Assembly (NCBI RefSeq): GCF_018446385.1
Contig: NC_056001.1
Coordinates: 109,966,436-110,030,435 of the forward strand
From: Zingiber officinale
Lineage: Eukaryota > Streptophyta > Magnoliopsida > Zingiberales > Zingiberaceae
Length of the DNA stretch: 64,000 bases
Reading direction: 5' to 3'
The notes below the pieces were generated by a model. The model searched no databases and was not told the DNA's origin. It saw nothing but the letters and a program-made list of their open reading frames with translations. The position numbers were made by a program, and so were the translations under genes. Below, in pieces: positions 43,050-55,439 of the stretch (positions within the stretch are counted from its first letter, which is position 1; every line of letters starts with the position of its first letter).

Positions 43050-43308
43050 AAGGAAAAAACATAAGAATTTTCATTAAAAGAATGATAATCCCAATTAATC
43101 TTAATAGTTTCATGAAAATTTTCCATCGGTCATTAGGATAAATCAGAAAGCTTGCGTGGTAGCCAATCCAGACGCCCAGCATCCTTTGATTGCGCTCTTC
43201 ATTTGGAGGAAAATTTCTGTAAATACGCCGTAGCTCGAGATCGAACCGCGAGTGTCTGAGTGACAAACTAGATGTCCTACCACAATACCATACCCCGGGG
43301 ACAAAAAA
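43050..43308 (-). repeat. tRNA-derived SINE candidate
   Basis: On the minus strand, from about 43,308: GGTATGGTATTGTGGTAGGA with a box A-like GTGGTAGGACATC, then box B-like GGTTCGATCTC about 35 bases on, then about 190 bases of unrelated body ending in an A/T-rich tail. This is the layout of plant tRNA-derived SINEs. The short frame across it is not a gene. Target duplications could not be fixed. Confidence 0.5.
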
Positions 43309-44035
43309 TTATATGGGTAAAAGTATTCGAACCTGATACCTCAGTCAAAAAAAGACACAATATTATAACCAGAGCATTCCAGATTACCTTAGTTTGATGG
43401 ATGGAAGATTGAGACAGAAGCCTTTTCTCTTCTAAAATATATGGTTTCTCACTAGTGTTTATAATTTTTAGCGGACAATTTTTAAAATGCAGCGATCTTC
43501 CACTTGAAATATATTTTTAATCCTAGTGAATTATTACGCAGTTTCTTTTCTTTTGATTCAACTGATCTTGTTTATAATCACTGTACAACTCGAATGACTT
43601 AACTATCAGAATCTCAGCCAAATATAATTCAAATACATGAATAGGAACTCTTTCCTCACAATGAAAGCGCTTGCAATCTGAATTTATGCTCCTTCAACTT
43701 TCAAAAACATTAACCAATTGTGGCCCGGCATACATCAAACTCTGCTTGTAGAAAGGGGGAAAACATAGCCTTTGGTCGTTCTAACAGACAAATCTCTTCT
43801 AAACGGAAGGAGTTCAACTGACAAGGTCCCCAAAACAGATCCTTTTCAGCTAAATCAGATTGCAAAATGGAACTGACACAACTAGCATCCTAATGTCTAC
43901 AGCAAGAGCTACATTCATGATATAAAATAAGAAAATAGCAAGTAAATTATATGAAAAACTAGGACAAGATTGTATCAATATTGTTGCTTATGCAGTCATA
44001 AAAATCATACCCAAACATTCATTTGCAGTATGAAT

Positions 44036-44888
44036 TAATCCCTTTTAACTCAGTTAAAATTCACAAGATTTCAATCAGTTGGGGTAATTTATTGTTGCGA
44101 GGGTGCACATACTTCTCCAAAAATTTTGGTCCCGGTGATGAGAAAAATGTATGAAGCTTGTCTCGTGAAGTCCATAACCCTTCATATTACAATATCTCCA
44201 TCACATGTCGAGGAGTTAACCTCTTTTCCAAACTCAATTGTAAAACCACGGGATGCTTAGCAATGTCTGAAGGTGTGCTTCCAACATTCTTGATTAAAGA
44301 GATAACCACTGGATGCTTAGCAATGTCTGAAGCATGGGGTGCCTTCTAAGGACAAGAGATAACTGGTCTTCAGGAATTCCACATTCACAGCGTAAGAAGT
44401 TCATGTTAGAGCGAACCACATTCTCAATGTTGCTGCTCAAAAACCATCCACACCTGCGGAGATTCTTGTGGAGGATCTCCTTCGATCCAAATAGACTTTC
44501 CGAAACCTTTAGTCGAGGAAGAAGTGTACTGGAAGTTGAGGCCGATAATTGTGGGGTGCAGCAGAATGACATCAATGACTTCGGACTCAGATAACCCCAT
44601 TTCTCGCAAAAATTCAAACTTTGGAGTGAGGTTCTTCTCCACATCCCAGCTGAGCAATCCTGGCCTCCAAGATATTACCTCTCTGAGATTAGCGCCATCA
44701 AGGCCCTGAGATCTTAAGAAACCATGAACAACATCGGGGTTCTCAGTGGACACATTGTTGATGCATGTACTCATGAGATACTTGACCATGGACTGGGGAT
44801 CGGGAGAAGCGGTGGCACTTGCGGAGGAGGCGGAAGTGCCGGTGCAAAAGTAGACGCCACCGAGATGGAGAAACAAACAATAGTGAAC
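44036..44888 (-). pseudogene. mTERF copy 2, broken
   Basis: The 5' part is readable (FCTGTSASSASATASPDPQS, RSQGLDGANLREVISWRPGL, SESEVIDVILLHPTIIG). The frame then shifts near 44,520, and a second frame continues with KVSESLFGSKEILHKNLRRC to CGIPEDQLSLVLRRHPM. The middle third is missing, and the 3' third (44,036-44,290) follows directly with several indels and the last helix partly duplicated (GGATGCTTAGCAATGTCTGA occurs twice). The targeting peptide and start codon are lost. It is clearly a dead member of the same tandem family. Confidence 0.9.
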
Positions 44889-44900
44889 TAAACTCTGCAA

Positions 44901-45667
44901 GCAAATAAAAACACAAAAAAAATAGGGTAGATCAGGAATTGTTGAGAGCGAGTGCCACTAGATTTCCATATATCATACAATTTGAGAATTTGAAGTTGAT
45001 ACACTAATTATTGTCTTGGATGCCAGACAAATCAATAGGACACAGTGAGAAGAATGGCAATTACCAGTGCCATGAACATTGATTTACTATACTATTCATT
45101 TGAAGAATTAATTTATGATGATCTATTGACAATATATATAATGTTGCTATATTCAACTGATTAATTTCACATTATCTAGAAAAAGGCCAGACAGGTAATT
45201 CAGGCAAAAAAAATGTTTAATACAGTGCTGGTTAATGTCGATTGTTGTTGCTCTCAATATGACCGTAACCTTCAAGGGCCCTCTGTCATTGTTTGCCTTA
45301 TTGCTACATGGCCTCTACTATGCAACCTCTCGTCCTTAGTCTCCTCACCAACTCATTAAGTGGCCACCTGCTTGCTCCATAAGCGCATCATGGACCTCCA
45401 TGTTGAAGATGAAGTTCCCTTTTCTGGTTAATCCAGTGTAGTTGTTGAGAGAATGTTGAAGGACAGTTGAGACTTGGGAGGAGCTAAGTGCTTCCTTTGA
45501 GGTTTTGATTCAATTTAGTTCGATTTGATTCAATATAATTCGATTTAAATAAAAATAATAATAATTTAGAACAAGAATGGTTCAATATCATTGCTTATCC
45601 AGAAAAGAAACTCATACCCAAATAAACACTTCAGCTGTTGGATATTCCTCTCAAACTCAGCTACAAC
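44901..45667. other. spacer between mTERF pseudogene and copy 3
   Basis: No gene seen. 45,230-45,480 is less AT-rich but without an open frame. 45,560-45,640 is the short remaining 3' flank shared with the other copies. Confidence 0.5.
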
Positions 45668-46786
45668 TCACAAGACTGCACGCAGTTTGGGTAATTTATC
45701 TTCGTAAGGGAGCACATACTTCTGCAAAAAAATTGGATCAGACAATTTGAAAAATCTATGTAGCTTGTTTGTTGACTTCCATAACCCTTCAGATTTCAAT
45801 ATCTCCATCACACGAAATCGAGGAATCAACCTCTTTTCCAAACTTAATCCCAAAGGCACCGGGTGGTGAGCAATGTCTAAAGGTGCAATCCCAACATCAT
45901 TGACCAAAAATTCCATCTTTCCATGCAATGACTCTATGGAAATGTTTAAAAATTTTGGAAATGTCTTGATTGCAGTAATGAAATCCGAGTTCGACCAACC
46001 AAAACTGTTCATGAGCTTGACTTGGGCTTCAAATTTTTCCCTGCTGACCCCGTGCAGCACAGAAAGGATCCAGAGGAACATCTTAGATTCTCGGAGAATT
46101 CCAATCCCGTCAGCTCTATCTACTAGAGCCCGGAGGGCAGCTGGGTTCTGCACGATGAAGCTCGGGTGCCTTCTAACGACAAGAGAAACCCGCTCTTCAG
46201 GAATGCCACATTCATCCCGTAAGAAGTTCAAGTTAGGGCGTACCACATTCTCAATGCTGTTGCTCATAAACCTTTTACACCTACGGAGATTGTAGAGGAG
46301 GATCTCCCTCGATCCAAAAAGACTTTCCCAAACCTTCAATTTGGGGAGAAGTGTGTTCTGGACGTTGAGAGAAAGAATGATGGGGTGCAGTATAACGACA
46401 TTGACGGCGTCAGACTCAGAGAACCCCAAGTCGCGCAAAAAATTGAACTTCGGAGCGAGTTTCGTCTCCACATCCCAGCCGAGCAATCCTGGTTTCCCAG
46501 CTATTATCCTTCTCAGATTAGCACCATCAAGGCCCTGAGATCTGAAGAATCCAAGAACGGCGTCGGCGTTCTCAGTGGACTGAATACTACGAGGGAGCAA
46601 CTTGGAGGCCTTGGAAGAATCGTCGGCGGAGAACCCGCATGTATTCATGAGGTACTCGACCATGAAGTGGGGATCCGGAGAAGCGGTGGTGCCTGAGGAG
46701 GCGGCGGAAGTTCCGGTGGAGAAGACGACACGACGGATATGCGTCGACGGAGGGAGCGCATGGCGGCGGACTAGGGAGCGAAGCAT
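45668..46786 (-). CDS. mTERF-family protein, predicted organellar, copy 3
   Basis: An intronless ORF of 372 residues from ATG 46,786 (MLRSLVRRHALPPSTHIRRV), which aligns with the starts of copies 1 and 4. An ATG 13 codons upstream (46,825) is also in frame. The N-terminus is Arg-rich and fits an organelle transit peptide. The mTERF repeats cover about residues 45-340 (KPGLLGWDVET, LHPIILSLNVQ, RRHPSFIVQNPAALRALVDR, FPKFLNISIES, HHPVPLGLSLEKRLIPRFRV). It ends EDKLPKLRAVL. No disabling change is visible. Very close in sequence to copies 1 and 4. Confidence 0.93.
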   Translation of the reverse strand: MLRSLVRRHALPPSTHIRRVVFSTGTSAASSGTTASPDPHFMVEYLMNTCGFSADDSSKASKLLPRSIQSTENADAVLGFFRSQGLDGANLRRIIAGKPGLLGWDVETKLAPKFNFLRDLGFSESDAVNVVILHPIILSLNVQNTLLPKLKVWESLFGSREILLYNLRRCKRFMSNSIENVVRPNLNFLRDECGIPEERVSLVVRRHPSFIVQNPAALRALVDRADGIGILRESKMFLWILSVLHGVSREKFEAQVKLMNSFGWSNSDFITAIKTFPKFLNISIESLHGKMEFLVNDVGIAPLDIAHHPVPLGLSLEKRLIPRFRVMEILKSEGLWKSTNKLHRFFKLSDPIFLQKYVLPYEDKLPKLRAVL

Positions 46787-46859
46787 CAGATCGGCGCGCC
46801 GTCCGACCAGGTAGGTTCGTCGCAAATATAACCCAGAGAGGAGACTCTAAAGCCCTAAT

Positions 46860-47777
46860 TGAGACACTGGTTCGGTTCCGGGTCAACTTCACATTTTCCC
46901 TGTTTCACTTTTCTTAAATCGGCCCACGAACTGGAGAGCATAACCCAGAAGGATTCCCAAAGAAAAAAAAACTGATAAATCCAACTAACCCAGGTGAATT
47001 TTCTATTGGCTGTAAAGTAAATCCCAAAGAACATCTCCTAAGTGTTTATATTATTTTTTTGACAGTCGATTTTTAAAATGCAATGATCTTCTTCTTGAAA
47101 TATGTTTTTAATCCTAGTGAATTTTTGAAATTTTAAAACACTTATAGAGGACAAAGATAATAACAATAATAACATGATATAAGTCCCAACTATTCAGAAT
47201 ACTCTTACAACAATGAACAGTTTGCAATATTGTATAGATAGTAATACTCAGATCCTTTATAACTATGAATTATTACAAATAGAGTTTCTTTTCTTTTGAT
47301 TCAACTAATCTTGTTAATAATCACTGTACAACTCAATAGGATGACTCTTTCCTCACAATTAAGAATATCATTTTCAATACAGCTTAATGAAGGCGCTTGC
47401 AATGTGATTTATGCACCTTCAACTTTCAAAAACATTAACCAATTGTGGCCCAGCATACATCCAACTCTGCACATCAAAAAGGAACAAAATCACCTTTGGT
47501 CATCCTAAAAGACAAATCTCTTCTAATTGGAAGGAGTTCAACTGAGAAATTCCCAAAACAAATCCTTTTCAGTTAAATCAGGTTGCAAAATGTAACTCAG
47601 ACAACTAACATCCTCATGTTTACAGTGACAGTTACATTCATGAAGTAGAATATGAAAATAGCAAGTAAACTATATGAAACCTAGGACAAGATTGGATCAA
47701 TAGAGTTTATTATGCAATCATAAAAATCAAACATTCATTCACAGTCTGGATTGTTTCCCTTTGAACTCAGTTACTAC
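46860..47777. other. spacer between mTERF copies 3 and 4
   Basis: Upstream region of copy 3 (46,860-46,970) and duplicated 3' flank of copy 4 (about 47,130-47,770, with TTCAACTTTCAAAAACATTAACC and TAGGACAAGATTGGATCAAT also found near copies 1 and 2). No other gene. Confidence 0.6.
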
Positions 47778-48896
47778 TCACAAGACTTCAAGCAGTTTGG
47801 GTAATTTATCTTCGTAAGGGCGCACATACTTCTGCAAAAAATTTGGATCAGACAATAAGAAAAATCTATGTAGCTTGTATGTTGACTTCCATAACGCTTC
47901 AGATTTCAAAATCTCCATCACACGAAATCGAGGAATTAACCTCTTTTCCAATCTTAATAATAAAATCCTTGACTGCTTAGCAATGTCTAAAGGTGCCATT
48001 CCAACATCCTTGACTAAAAATTCCATCTTTCTCTGCAATAACTCTGTGGAAAGCCATAAAAAAGTTGGATTTTTCTTGATTGCAGCAAAGAAATCCGAGT
48101 TCAACAAACCCAAACTGTTCATGAGCTTGGCATGGGCCTCAAATTTTTCGTTGCTGACCCTGTGAAGCACGGAAAGGATCAAGCAGAGCATCCCGGATCC
48201 CCGGGGAATTCCAATCCCTTCAGCTCTATTTACCAAAGCTCTGATGGAATCTGGCTTCTGCACGATGAAGCATGGGTGCCTTCTAAGGAGAAGACATACC
48301 CGCTCTTCAGGAATACCACATTCATCAAATAAGAAGCTCATGTTAGGGCGTACCACACTCTCAATGCTGGTGCTCAAAAACCATCCACACCTCCGGAGAT
48401 TCCTGCTGAGGATCTCTCTCGATCCCAATAGACTTTCCCAAACCTTCAATCTGGGAAGTAACGTGTTCTGGAAGTTGAGGCGAATAATGACGGGGTGCAG
48501 CAGAACGGCATTGATGACGTCGGAGCCAGATAACCCCATGTCGCGCAAAAATTTAAACCTTGGAGCGAGGTTCGTCTCCACATTGCAGCCGAGTAAACTT
48601 GGTCTCGAAGCTATTATTTTTCTGAGCTTAGCGCCATCAAAGCCCTGAGATCTGAAGAAACCAACAACAACGTCGGGATTCTCAGTGGACTGAATACGGA
48701 ACGGGAGCGACTTGGAGACCTTGGACGCATCGTCAATGGAGAACCCGCATGTACTCACGAGATACTCGACCATGAAGTGGGGATCGGGAGAAGCGGCGAC
48801 GCCTGCGGAGGAGTCGGAAGTGCCGGTGCAGAAGAAGACGCGACAGAGCTGGGACGGCGGAGGGAGCACATGGCGGCGGACGAGGGAGCGAAGCAT
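47778..48896 (-). CDS. mTERF-family protein, predicted organellar, copy 4
   Basis: An intronless ORF of 372 residues from ATG 48,896 (MLRSLVRRHVLPPPSQLCRV); an in-frame ATG at 48,917 would add seven residues. It has the same plan as copies 1 and 3: Arg-rich transit peptide, then mTERF helices (RPSLLGCNVET, LHPVIIRLNFQ, RRHPCFIVQKPDSIRALVNR, NPTFLWLSTEL, QSRILLLRLEKRLIPRFRV). It has the same length as copy 3. Substitutions are spread over the whole protein. No stop or frameshift is seen, so it is probably functional. Confidence 0.93.
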   Translation of the reverse strand: MLRSLVRRHVLPPPSQLCRVFFCTGTSDSSAGVAASPDPHFMVEYLVSTCGFSIDDASKVSKSLPFRIQSTENPDVVVGFFRSQGFDGAKLRKIIASRPSLLGCNVETNLAPRFKFLRDMGLSGSDVINAVLLHPVIIRLNFQNTLLPRLKVWESLLGSREILSRNLRRCGWFLSTSIESVVRPNMSFLFDECGIPEERVCLLLRRHPCFIVQKPDSIRALVNRAEGIGIPRGSGMLCLILSVLHRVSNEKFEAHAKLMNSLGLLNSDFFAAIKKNPTFLWLSTELLQRKMEFLVKDVGMAPLDIAKQSRILLLRLEKRLIPRFRVMEILKSEALWKSTYKLHRFFLLSDPNFLQKYVRPYEDKLPKLLEVL

Positions 48897-48959
48897 CGCG
48901 CCGGCCGACCAAGGCACTTCGTCACAAATGTAACCCAGACCGAAACGTAAAACCCTAAT

Positions 48960-49392
48960 TGAAACAATTCATCCGGGTTAACTTCACATTTGACCCCCTG
49001 TATGATTCAAATTAATTCAGTTTAAATAGTAATTTAGAATGGAAAAGCAAGAAGATTATTTGTGAAAAAAAAATTATCCTTTGAGAAATAACAAAATATA
49101 GTGCGGTCTTTTGAAAATTTCATAATATTAAATAAGCCTTTTGATAAATTATCAAACACCAGTACATCAAGTCAATCAAAACTCAAAAGTGTTTTGGTTC
49201 ATCTAATTAGCTGAGTAATTTTTATTATTATGTTATATACACACACGGTCTCCGAACTTCACTTTCGCAACTGTCTTCACGATTGAGACAACTCAGGCAC
49301 CTAGAATCGCTGAGGACTCATTGATTTCTGATACCCTGAGCGATTTCAGACGTCCCTGAGTGATTTCAGACGTCCCAAATCTTCTCAGTCAC

Positions 49393-49438
<46 letters not shown>

Positions 49439-51086
49439 CTGTATAACTATACAGTATATATATACACATGATACTATGCAATTATACAGTATATTTTTTT
49501 AAAAAATATTATTTATTTTTTTAATTCCCGATTATGCCAATAAAATTTTACCTTTAAATGATTTCAAGTGTTCCAAATCTTCTCGGTCGTGGAAACAAGT
49601 GAGGAAGTAGAGTTGCATACCATATTTATACAGAGTCGATCTTTATTGTTCAAAGGTCCCAGACGAAATTATAAATTATGCTCTAATTTTATCTAACGAG
49701 CACTACTTTTCTTTAATTAAAAAAATCATATATGAAAAAAGAACCATAGAATGCGGAGTCAAACCTAATCTCATACTATAATTTACAAAGACTCCACAGA
49801 CTTACAAGTATTCCAAACAAAAATCATTCTCTCCATACTTACATTCCAAGAACACAATATAAAATAGGCTTTATTTACACACTTTCTAACAAAAATACTC
49901 TAACAAATCCAAGAGATTTCAACCTCTTCCTTGAAATAAAACCACCAACAATGAACGCTCAGCAAAAACCTTCAAACTCACAAAACGAAATCCCAAATAT
50001 GTAGAACACACCAAAATCTCCAAACTTTCAGAACCACCACCATACCACCAATACATAACCACCACACCACCAATACATAACGTAGGAAATTCACCAACTC
50101 TCCAAAAAAATTAGCTTACATATTAAAGCTTCATCAACAAATTCAGTCAGCAGCTCAAAACCCAACAACACCATAAATCAATATCAATTTCTGATCAAAA
50201 TAAAACACAGTCACAGGGTTTGTTTTCCGAACTCCCAATTACAAAGAAAACATTTAGAAATCCACCAAATAAAATTTTGCTCAATGAATCAGCCACATAT
50301 ACAACCCTTCAAAAAATATACATTGCTCCACCTTCCTTAGAAACCATAACATCACACTCCAACAACAATAGTATCTCACAATCAAAACATATCAAATACT
50401 AACCCATATCAGAACAAAACCAACCAAATACATAAACCCCTACACTATCAGAACATCACATTTTCTGATAAGAAGGAAGTGCTAGACATGAAAAACCAAC
50501 CTTTACAAAATTTCCAACAACTAATACAAAAAACCACTATAAACGCAGCACATCATATCAACATTCCTGCACAACAGATCATAAACCATCAACATCACAG
50601 CTTCAATCTAGCCCCTTCTAGGCACATTCTGTAAATAATCTTCTCCTCCCTGCAAGATACCCACTGCAACATCCATATTCCAGCCGGCCAACCACCAAAA
50701 GAAGAGCTACCCAATCTGACATGAATAAAACATCTTTGTATCAAAGCATATCAAGAATGCTCCAATAAAAAAGGATGCTCCTTGAAACAAAATTTCCACC
50801 ATAGAAAATGCTCCACCATTTCCCTCCGAAAGCCACAGTAAACAAAAAAGTATCAATTTATTAAACTATCAATTGATCTAATCACCAAAAGAAAAAGAGT
50901 ATGAGTAGCACCAATTAGCTAAGTACTGGAGTTGTTATGACTTATGAACACTTTAAGAGCATAAATACAATGTCACGTGTACTCATAAGTAACAAAATGT
51001 TTATCTACAAGTGCGAATGAGAGTGAATACAAATTATATAATTAAATTATTGGTTGTAATACACCTGAAAAAAATACAAAGGTAAC
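48960..51086. other. AT-rich intergenic region
   Basis: No gene found. It holds (TA)n at 49,395-49,438, a GAGTGATTTCAGACGTCC direct repeat at 49,335-49,375, and a G-poor + strand at about 49,850-50,880 with a 22-bp tandem (ACCACCAATACATAACCACC) near 50,040-50,085. Such strand skew is also seen in the solo LTRs here, so part of it may be old LTR sequence. Confidence 0.5.
49395..49438. repeat. TA microsatellite
   Basis: Uninterrupted alternating T and A after CACGTG. Confidence 0.95.
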
Positions 51087-53630
51087 TCATTTAAAGTGTA
51101 TTCGTGATGCACTTTTAAAGACAAAATCATCAATAATAACATTATATTCAATGTTTTCCAAAATATTCTTTTGAATGCATAAAATTGCTAATCCATTTAG
51201 TCTATCTTGAGTCATTGTGGTTCGTAAATAAGATTTTATTAATTTTAATTTTGAAAAACTTCTTTCGACAGGTGCCATTATCACGGGTATTGTCAATAAT
51301 ATCCTATAAGCAATCATCACATTTGAAAACATATCCATTGTTTTTAAAAAATCTAATATTTGAATGGAAGACCATTTTTTATTTGTTTCATAAGATTCAC
51401 TTGGTAACATTACTTTCAAAACTTGTAGTTCTGAAAACATATATTTTGCATCAATATTAGAAGTGTTATCATTTCTTAAAGTAGTTTCAAGATTAACACA
51501 AGAACTCATTAATTCATCATCATCTAATGAAACTAATTTTGCAACATCATACAAGAACCCAAATATAGATTCAGAATATTACAACTGTTCAAATCTACTC
51601 TTCAATTATCCAAGAGCAATATCGACCACTAAGATAAAATAATTTATTCGAAAAGATTCTTCTGGTGATTGATTTTCTCTTTCAGTGTTAGCAATTTCAT
51701 CAAAATGTCTCTTTCTACAAATGTTACGATTTATAGGAAATACAGGCTCAATTTCCATATCAGATGCTTTTTTTTGCATCAACCATAGCAGAAGCAAAAC
51801 CATTTTCTCTCTATTTTTCAAAAAAGGAAACAAGACCAGATAATTGTTTTACAACAACATCAAGATGCATATCCTCTGACTGTAATTTTTTGCTAACTAA
51901 GTTAATTTTATGCAAAATATCATGCCAAATAACAAGGCTTAATATAAATTCAAAACTTGAAAGTTCACCAGATGCTAAAGTTTTAGCATCTCTACTTACT
52001 TTACCATCTTCACTTATTTCTGCTAATTTGAACAAAGCTTCTCTGATTTGGGAAGCTTGAGATAGTATTGCTTAGACTGTTTTAATATGGCTTTCCCATC
52101 TTGCAATTGACAATGATTTTAAAGTTAATCCATCAATATATTCAAGCAAAATATTCCATCTTTTTGTTGAATTAGAGAACACGGTGTACATACATTGACA
52201 TGCTCCAAAAAATAATTTTTTTTTAGCACAAGAATTTGCCATGTCACAAACAACTAAGTTAAGAGAATGAGAACCGCATGACAAGTAAAATGCTCTAGGA
52301 TTAATGTCAAGCAATCTTCTTTGCACACCTTGATTTTTGTCTTTCATATTAGATCCATTATCATAACCTTGCCCTCTCACATTATCAATATCAAGTTCTA
52401 AAGATTGTAAAACAACTTGTAATTAATTGAAAAGACATAAACCAGTTGTATCTTCTGCATTTATAAATTCTAAAAAGTACTCTTCAATTTTAATTGGAGT
52501 CTCTGAAACAACTACACATCTTAATATGAGAGTCATTTGTTCTTTGTGACTTGCATCCGGTGTACAATCAAGAATTACTGAAAAATATTTTGCCTCTTTT
52601 ACTTTTTTAATTATTTCATTCTTGACTTTAGAAGCTAGAAGCGACTTGCATCTTTTGCCTCTTTGTGACTTGCATCTCCACTTTTAAATTTTATGACTAA
52701 GATGATGATAATGAATCTTTTTATCTCGAATGAGTAAAAAATGCTCTTGCATTATTGGATCAAAATCTATAATCATTTCAAGTAGACCTAAAAAATTACC
52801 ATTATTATCTTCATAAATTTTGTCATATGTACCACGAAATGCCAAATTATGTATAGCAAGACATTTGACAACATCAACTATTCTTAGTATAACATGTTTC
52901 CAATGTTTCGTGTCCTTTTTAATTTGTTCTTGTATTTCCTTATCAATTGTCAATGTTTTCTTTAATCTCATTTGTAGTTCAACAAAGGCTCTCAGATTAG
53001 TGAGCTATTCAATACTATTTTCATGTTGTTTAAGTTTGTCATATAAATGTTTCCAGTTATTAACTCCTTCTTTTGCTAAATTACTTTTAGTGTGCATTAC
53101 TTTAAACAACTTATAACAAATACAAAATACTTTATCCAACTCCTTCGAAGAGACTAATCATTTTCGATCATGAGTCTCACCATTTGGTAACATTTGAACA
53201 TAGTAAGTATGAGAAAAGTGTCAAGATTCTTTATCTAAAGGAAACTTAAGAATATCTTCTCTTTTAGAACCTCTTCCACAAGTAAATCTCTCATTTTTGT
53301 ATCAAGGTTATCCCAAACTCTTGGATCAAATATGTTTATATCATATCTAGGTGTCGAATATTGATATTCATTTGTACGCTCATCATCACAACAATTATCA
53401 ATATCTTTAGTTTTTTCAATTTCAGTTTCATTCAAATCATTAAGATATGTATGCTCTTCGTTCTCATTTTCTACAAATTTCTCATTCTCATCACTTTCAT
53501 TTCTCATAAATTCTTCATATTCATTATTATTATTTTCAACAAAATCTTTATTTGCATTTGATTCATTAGTTAAAATCTTAACTAAGCTTTCTATTGTGTT
53601 ATGTGATTCTTTACTAAAATATTTATTCAA
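51087..53630 (-). pseudogene. hAT transposase (zf-TTF/DUF4371 type), several frameshifts
   Basis: From 5' to 3' on the minus strand: an acidic Asn-rich N-terminus with FDPRVWDNLDTKMRDLLVEE (53,630-53,235), a DUF4371-like part (HWKHVILRIVDVVKCLAIHN, AFRGTYDKIYEDNNGNFLGL at about 52,900-52,790), then RGQGYDNGSNMKDKNQGVQ and YLSCGSHSLNLVVCDMA (52,380-52,240), and the C-terminal dimerisation region (PVERSFSKLKLIKSYLRTTM, QDRLNGLAILCIQ) ending at 51,087. The order is that of plant zf-MYM/TTF-type hAT transposases. Stops and frameshifts between blocks mean no active enzyme. Confidence 0.85.
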
Positions 53631-53660
53631 TGAACCTCTTAAGCTTTTGGGCTATCTCCT

Positions 53661-53693
<33 letters not shown>

Positions 53694-55439
53694 ATATCTA
53701 GAGAGTTGTTTCATGATGATAGATGATTACGAACAATAAGCAATAAACAAAAAATAATAAAACCTGATATAGAGAATTTTTGTTTGATTCGAAATCCACT
53801 TATATAAGACCTAACACGGATATCCTGCAAGTTTATAAAAAAAAAAACACAACAATTTAATTGTTTAGAAGTTGGGACCTTATTTATGCAATTAAAGACA
53901 CAAGCACATTAATCTAACTAGCTAAATTACATAAAAACTTAGTTAATCTACTTATCATTTACTAGCTAAAAGAATCCATCTGTAGAGAATAAACAACTAG
54001 AATCCAAGGCTTTTTAGAGTAAGCCAATAAGAAAGTTCTTGTATCTCACACACACACAAAAAAAATCCATTTGTTGATATCTGCTTGTTTTTCTTAATCT
54101 GGAGTCTACTAAGTGTGACCAACTGCCAGGGACAGTTCCAGGAATTAAAATTGAGCTGGGCTAATCGATCCGATCTCGAGTTAGTTGAGTTCACTGCGGG
54201 CGCCATAGAAGAGGTCCAAATTCACTTCGCTCGAGCGCATTACCATCTCGTCTTTTCTTATATTTTACCTAATTTAAAATTTTTATTGAATGTATTTGTT
54301 TATTATTTATGAATTGTTAAATTAATTTATTAGTAATGATATTTAATTCGTAGATATTTGACGGAAGGCTAGCCCTTGAAGCTAGTTTTAGAGAGTTGTT
54401 GCCGATGGTGAGGTAGAGGTAGTCAATCTATAAGAGCAACGTGAGGTCATTCTTGAGCGTCTCATGTAAGATCTCAATCCATAGATGCTCGTCTTCAACA
54501 TCGATGTAAGAGTACACCAGGTGGAGGATATATCAATCCAGTTGGCGAAGCCACGAGCCAGGGCAACCATGTAGACAACTATACCTACGGGAGCAAGGGC
54601 CTAGCTATGGAGGAGTGGTCATGGTTGTCAGCGGTGAAAGAGAAAGGGGATGAGTAAGCAAGGTAGAGGAGGAAGGTGATATTATAGGAGGACGACGGAT
54701 GGAGGATGACAACAAGAGGAGTAAGGGATATTGCAAGTTGCAAGTTGTAGAAAATGGATAAGATATTGCAAGTTGTATCTAAATGGATAAGAGAACAAAA
54801 AAAATATGGTGGAAGAGACATCTTGATTATGGAAGAAAAATGGAAGTATAATTTTGGTATGTAAATTTTAAAATTTTGAATTAATAAAAAACAATCTAAC
54901 ACGTTTTTTTTTTTTTTGCTTGACTTGTATTTACTTAGGTGATGTTTTTTTTCTTCCCTTGATTTGATAAGGGGGTTGTACTAAGATAATGGGAGGACAA
55001 TGATTCTCTCATTGAGGGCCTCATGGATGATAAGGGGAGCAACTTCTTGGAATTGGCCTTCCCTCGCTTCTTCTCAATGAAGAAGACGCCCTTGTGGCCT
55101 CCCTCCTCAATTGACGGATAAAGCTCTAATCTTACTATTCATCTCCTCCCTCTTCTCTCTATCAATTATGCCCCTCGCCTTATCATTTTTTCCTCTGCTT
55201 GCGTTGTGCCCGTATGGCTATGATTGTGCCGCCATAACAGCCACAAGAGCATCCTTCCTCAGATTGCTCTTCTTACTAATCTCGAGTGAAAGAGGGAGTA
55301 AGGAGGTTTGATAAGGGGGTTGTACTGAACAAATTCGATGCAAAATTGCAAATTGAAAAGCAAAAGTTGAAATTTTGGTAAAATCCAGGTATATAAACCC
55401 CAATCAATTGCCTAATCAAGCAACAAATTAAAACCCTAA
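53631..55439. other. 5' part of hAT element or insertions within it
   Basis: No gene is visible. CCAGGGACAGTTCCAGG at about 54,126 is followed by GAGCTGGGCTAA, which resembles a hAT end but lacks a matching partner. 54,600-54,760 and 55,100-55,280 are GC-richer without a recognisable protein. Confidence 0.4.
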
